Shown: positions 63,556-64,000 of the stretch, one piece after another | How the letters are laid out: each line of letters starts with the position of its first letter | How positions within the stretch are numbered: the stretch's first letter is position 1 | Notes under the pieces: model-generated | Told to the model about the DNA's origin: nothing | Databases searched by the model: none | What the model saw: the letters and a program-made list of their open reading frames with translations, nothing else | From: Loripinus fragilis | Lineage: Eukaryota; Mollusca; Bivalvia; Lucinida; Lucinidae | Assembly (NCBI GenBank): GCA_964019695.1 | Contig: OZ026520.1 | Coordinates: forward strand, 24,690,130-24,754,129 | Reading direction: 5' to 3' | DNA: 64,000 nt | Made by a program: the position numbers and the translations under genes

Positions 63556-63788
63556 TTAACCCATAAAAGCCTAGCGTCCTTTTTGTGGGACATAGGCAAA
63601 CAGTGCAGAACCAGATCAGATGCCACAGAATGTGGCGTCTGATCAGGATCTTCACTGTTTGCTATCTATCAGAATGTTCAAATAAAACTTGAAGAAAAAT
63701 GAAAAACACCACCCTACATTCCTTAAAATAGAAATGGACTGGTCCCATTGATAATAGTGGGAAAATACATTCGGCTTATATGGGTTAA
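63556..63788. mobile_element. TTAA-flanked hairpin MITE, family G
   Basis: TTAACCCATAAAAGCC on the left, GGCTTATATGGGTTAA on the right. Near the left is the hairpin CAAACAGTGCAG...GATCAGATGCCACA and its mirror. Copy 2, with a duplicated left end, is at 47285-47508. Confidence 0.87.
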
Positions 63789-63819
63789 AGCTCCACTTAC
63801 TCCATCCAAATTTTCATGA

Positions 63820-64000
63820 TTCTGGAGTGCTTGACTTGAGACCGAGAGGCTGCGGGTTCGAGCCTCAACAGCGTCACTGCGTTGTGGTCCTTGAGCAGGA
63901 GCCAAGACACATTTATCCTAGCTTAGTACTGGTTCAACCCAGGAAGACCCGTCCCTGTTTAACTGAAAGATTGTTGATGGGGCGTAAAGAATCAAATCAA
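63820..64000 (+). mobile_element. tRNA-derived SINE, cut by the window edge
   Basis: GGAGTGCTTGACTTGAGACC, B box GGTTCGAGCC, body to GGGGCGTAAAGAATC; the 5' part of the head (A box) is missing and the tail runs out of the window. Confidence 0.85.

Larger units (their letters stand above)
62699..64000 (-). other. ERC intron upstream of W1
   Basis: Half copy of hairpin C (62740), a fragment of the CAGGGTTCATACAGGC element (62826-62930), the G-tract element (62940-63325), a family G MITE (63556-63788) and a SINE running off the edge. No exon seen. Confidence 0.75.

Overview
This window is nuclear DNA of an invertebrate animal. A bivalve mollusc or similar lophotrochozoan is my best inference, from an AT-rich sequence, one long spliced gene and introns packed with short transposons; nothing here fixes the species. 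I see no bacterial-type gene organisation, CRISPR array, rRNA gene or free-standing tRNA gene.

The one gene I can name is on the minus strand and fills the right 70% of the window. Thirteen exons between 62698 and 19055 (called W1 to W13 in transcript order) join in one open frame of 648 codons plus a stop, with GT-AG introns and matching phases throughout. The product is the C-terminal coiled-coil part of an ELKS/RAB6-interacting/CAST protein (ERC1/ERC2 family), a scaffold of presynaptic active zones and of cortical exocytosis and microtubule-capture sites. The N-terminal exons lie beyond position 64000. The frame ends in a short charged tail with neither the IWA terminus of vertebrate ERC2 nor a recognisable Rab11-FIP-type Rab-binding domain.

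The most unusual structure is in the introns of this gene. At three exons a fragment spanning the splice junction has been tandemly amplified. There are 33 extra copies of a 117-bp unit (3' intron end plus first 80 nt of exon W11) at 24.5-28.3 kb. There are 14 extra copies of a 77-bp unit (last 72 nt of exon W6 plus its donor) at 40.4-41.5 kb. Two extra copies of a 124-bp unit (acceptor plus first 91 nt of exon W12) lie at 20.6-22.5 kb, one of them split by a 1.7-kb transposon. The pre-mRNA therefore carries dozens of near-identical decoy acceptors and donors beside the real ones.

The rest of the introns and the left 19 kb (downstream of the gene) are a dense mosaic of short mobile elements: tRNA-derived SINEs, TTAA-flanked palindromic MITEs, TA-flanked TIR elements, foldback elements, microsatellites and minisatellites. 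Several nested insertions give relative ages and an inferable empty site. Many of the palindromes share the same outer arms but have different, self-complementary cores. On the left, 1.65-0.6 kb of the minus strand may hold the last exons of another, unidentified gene.
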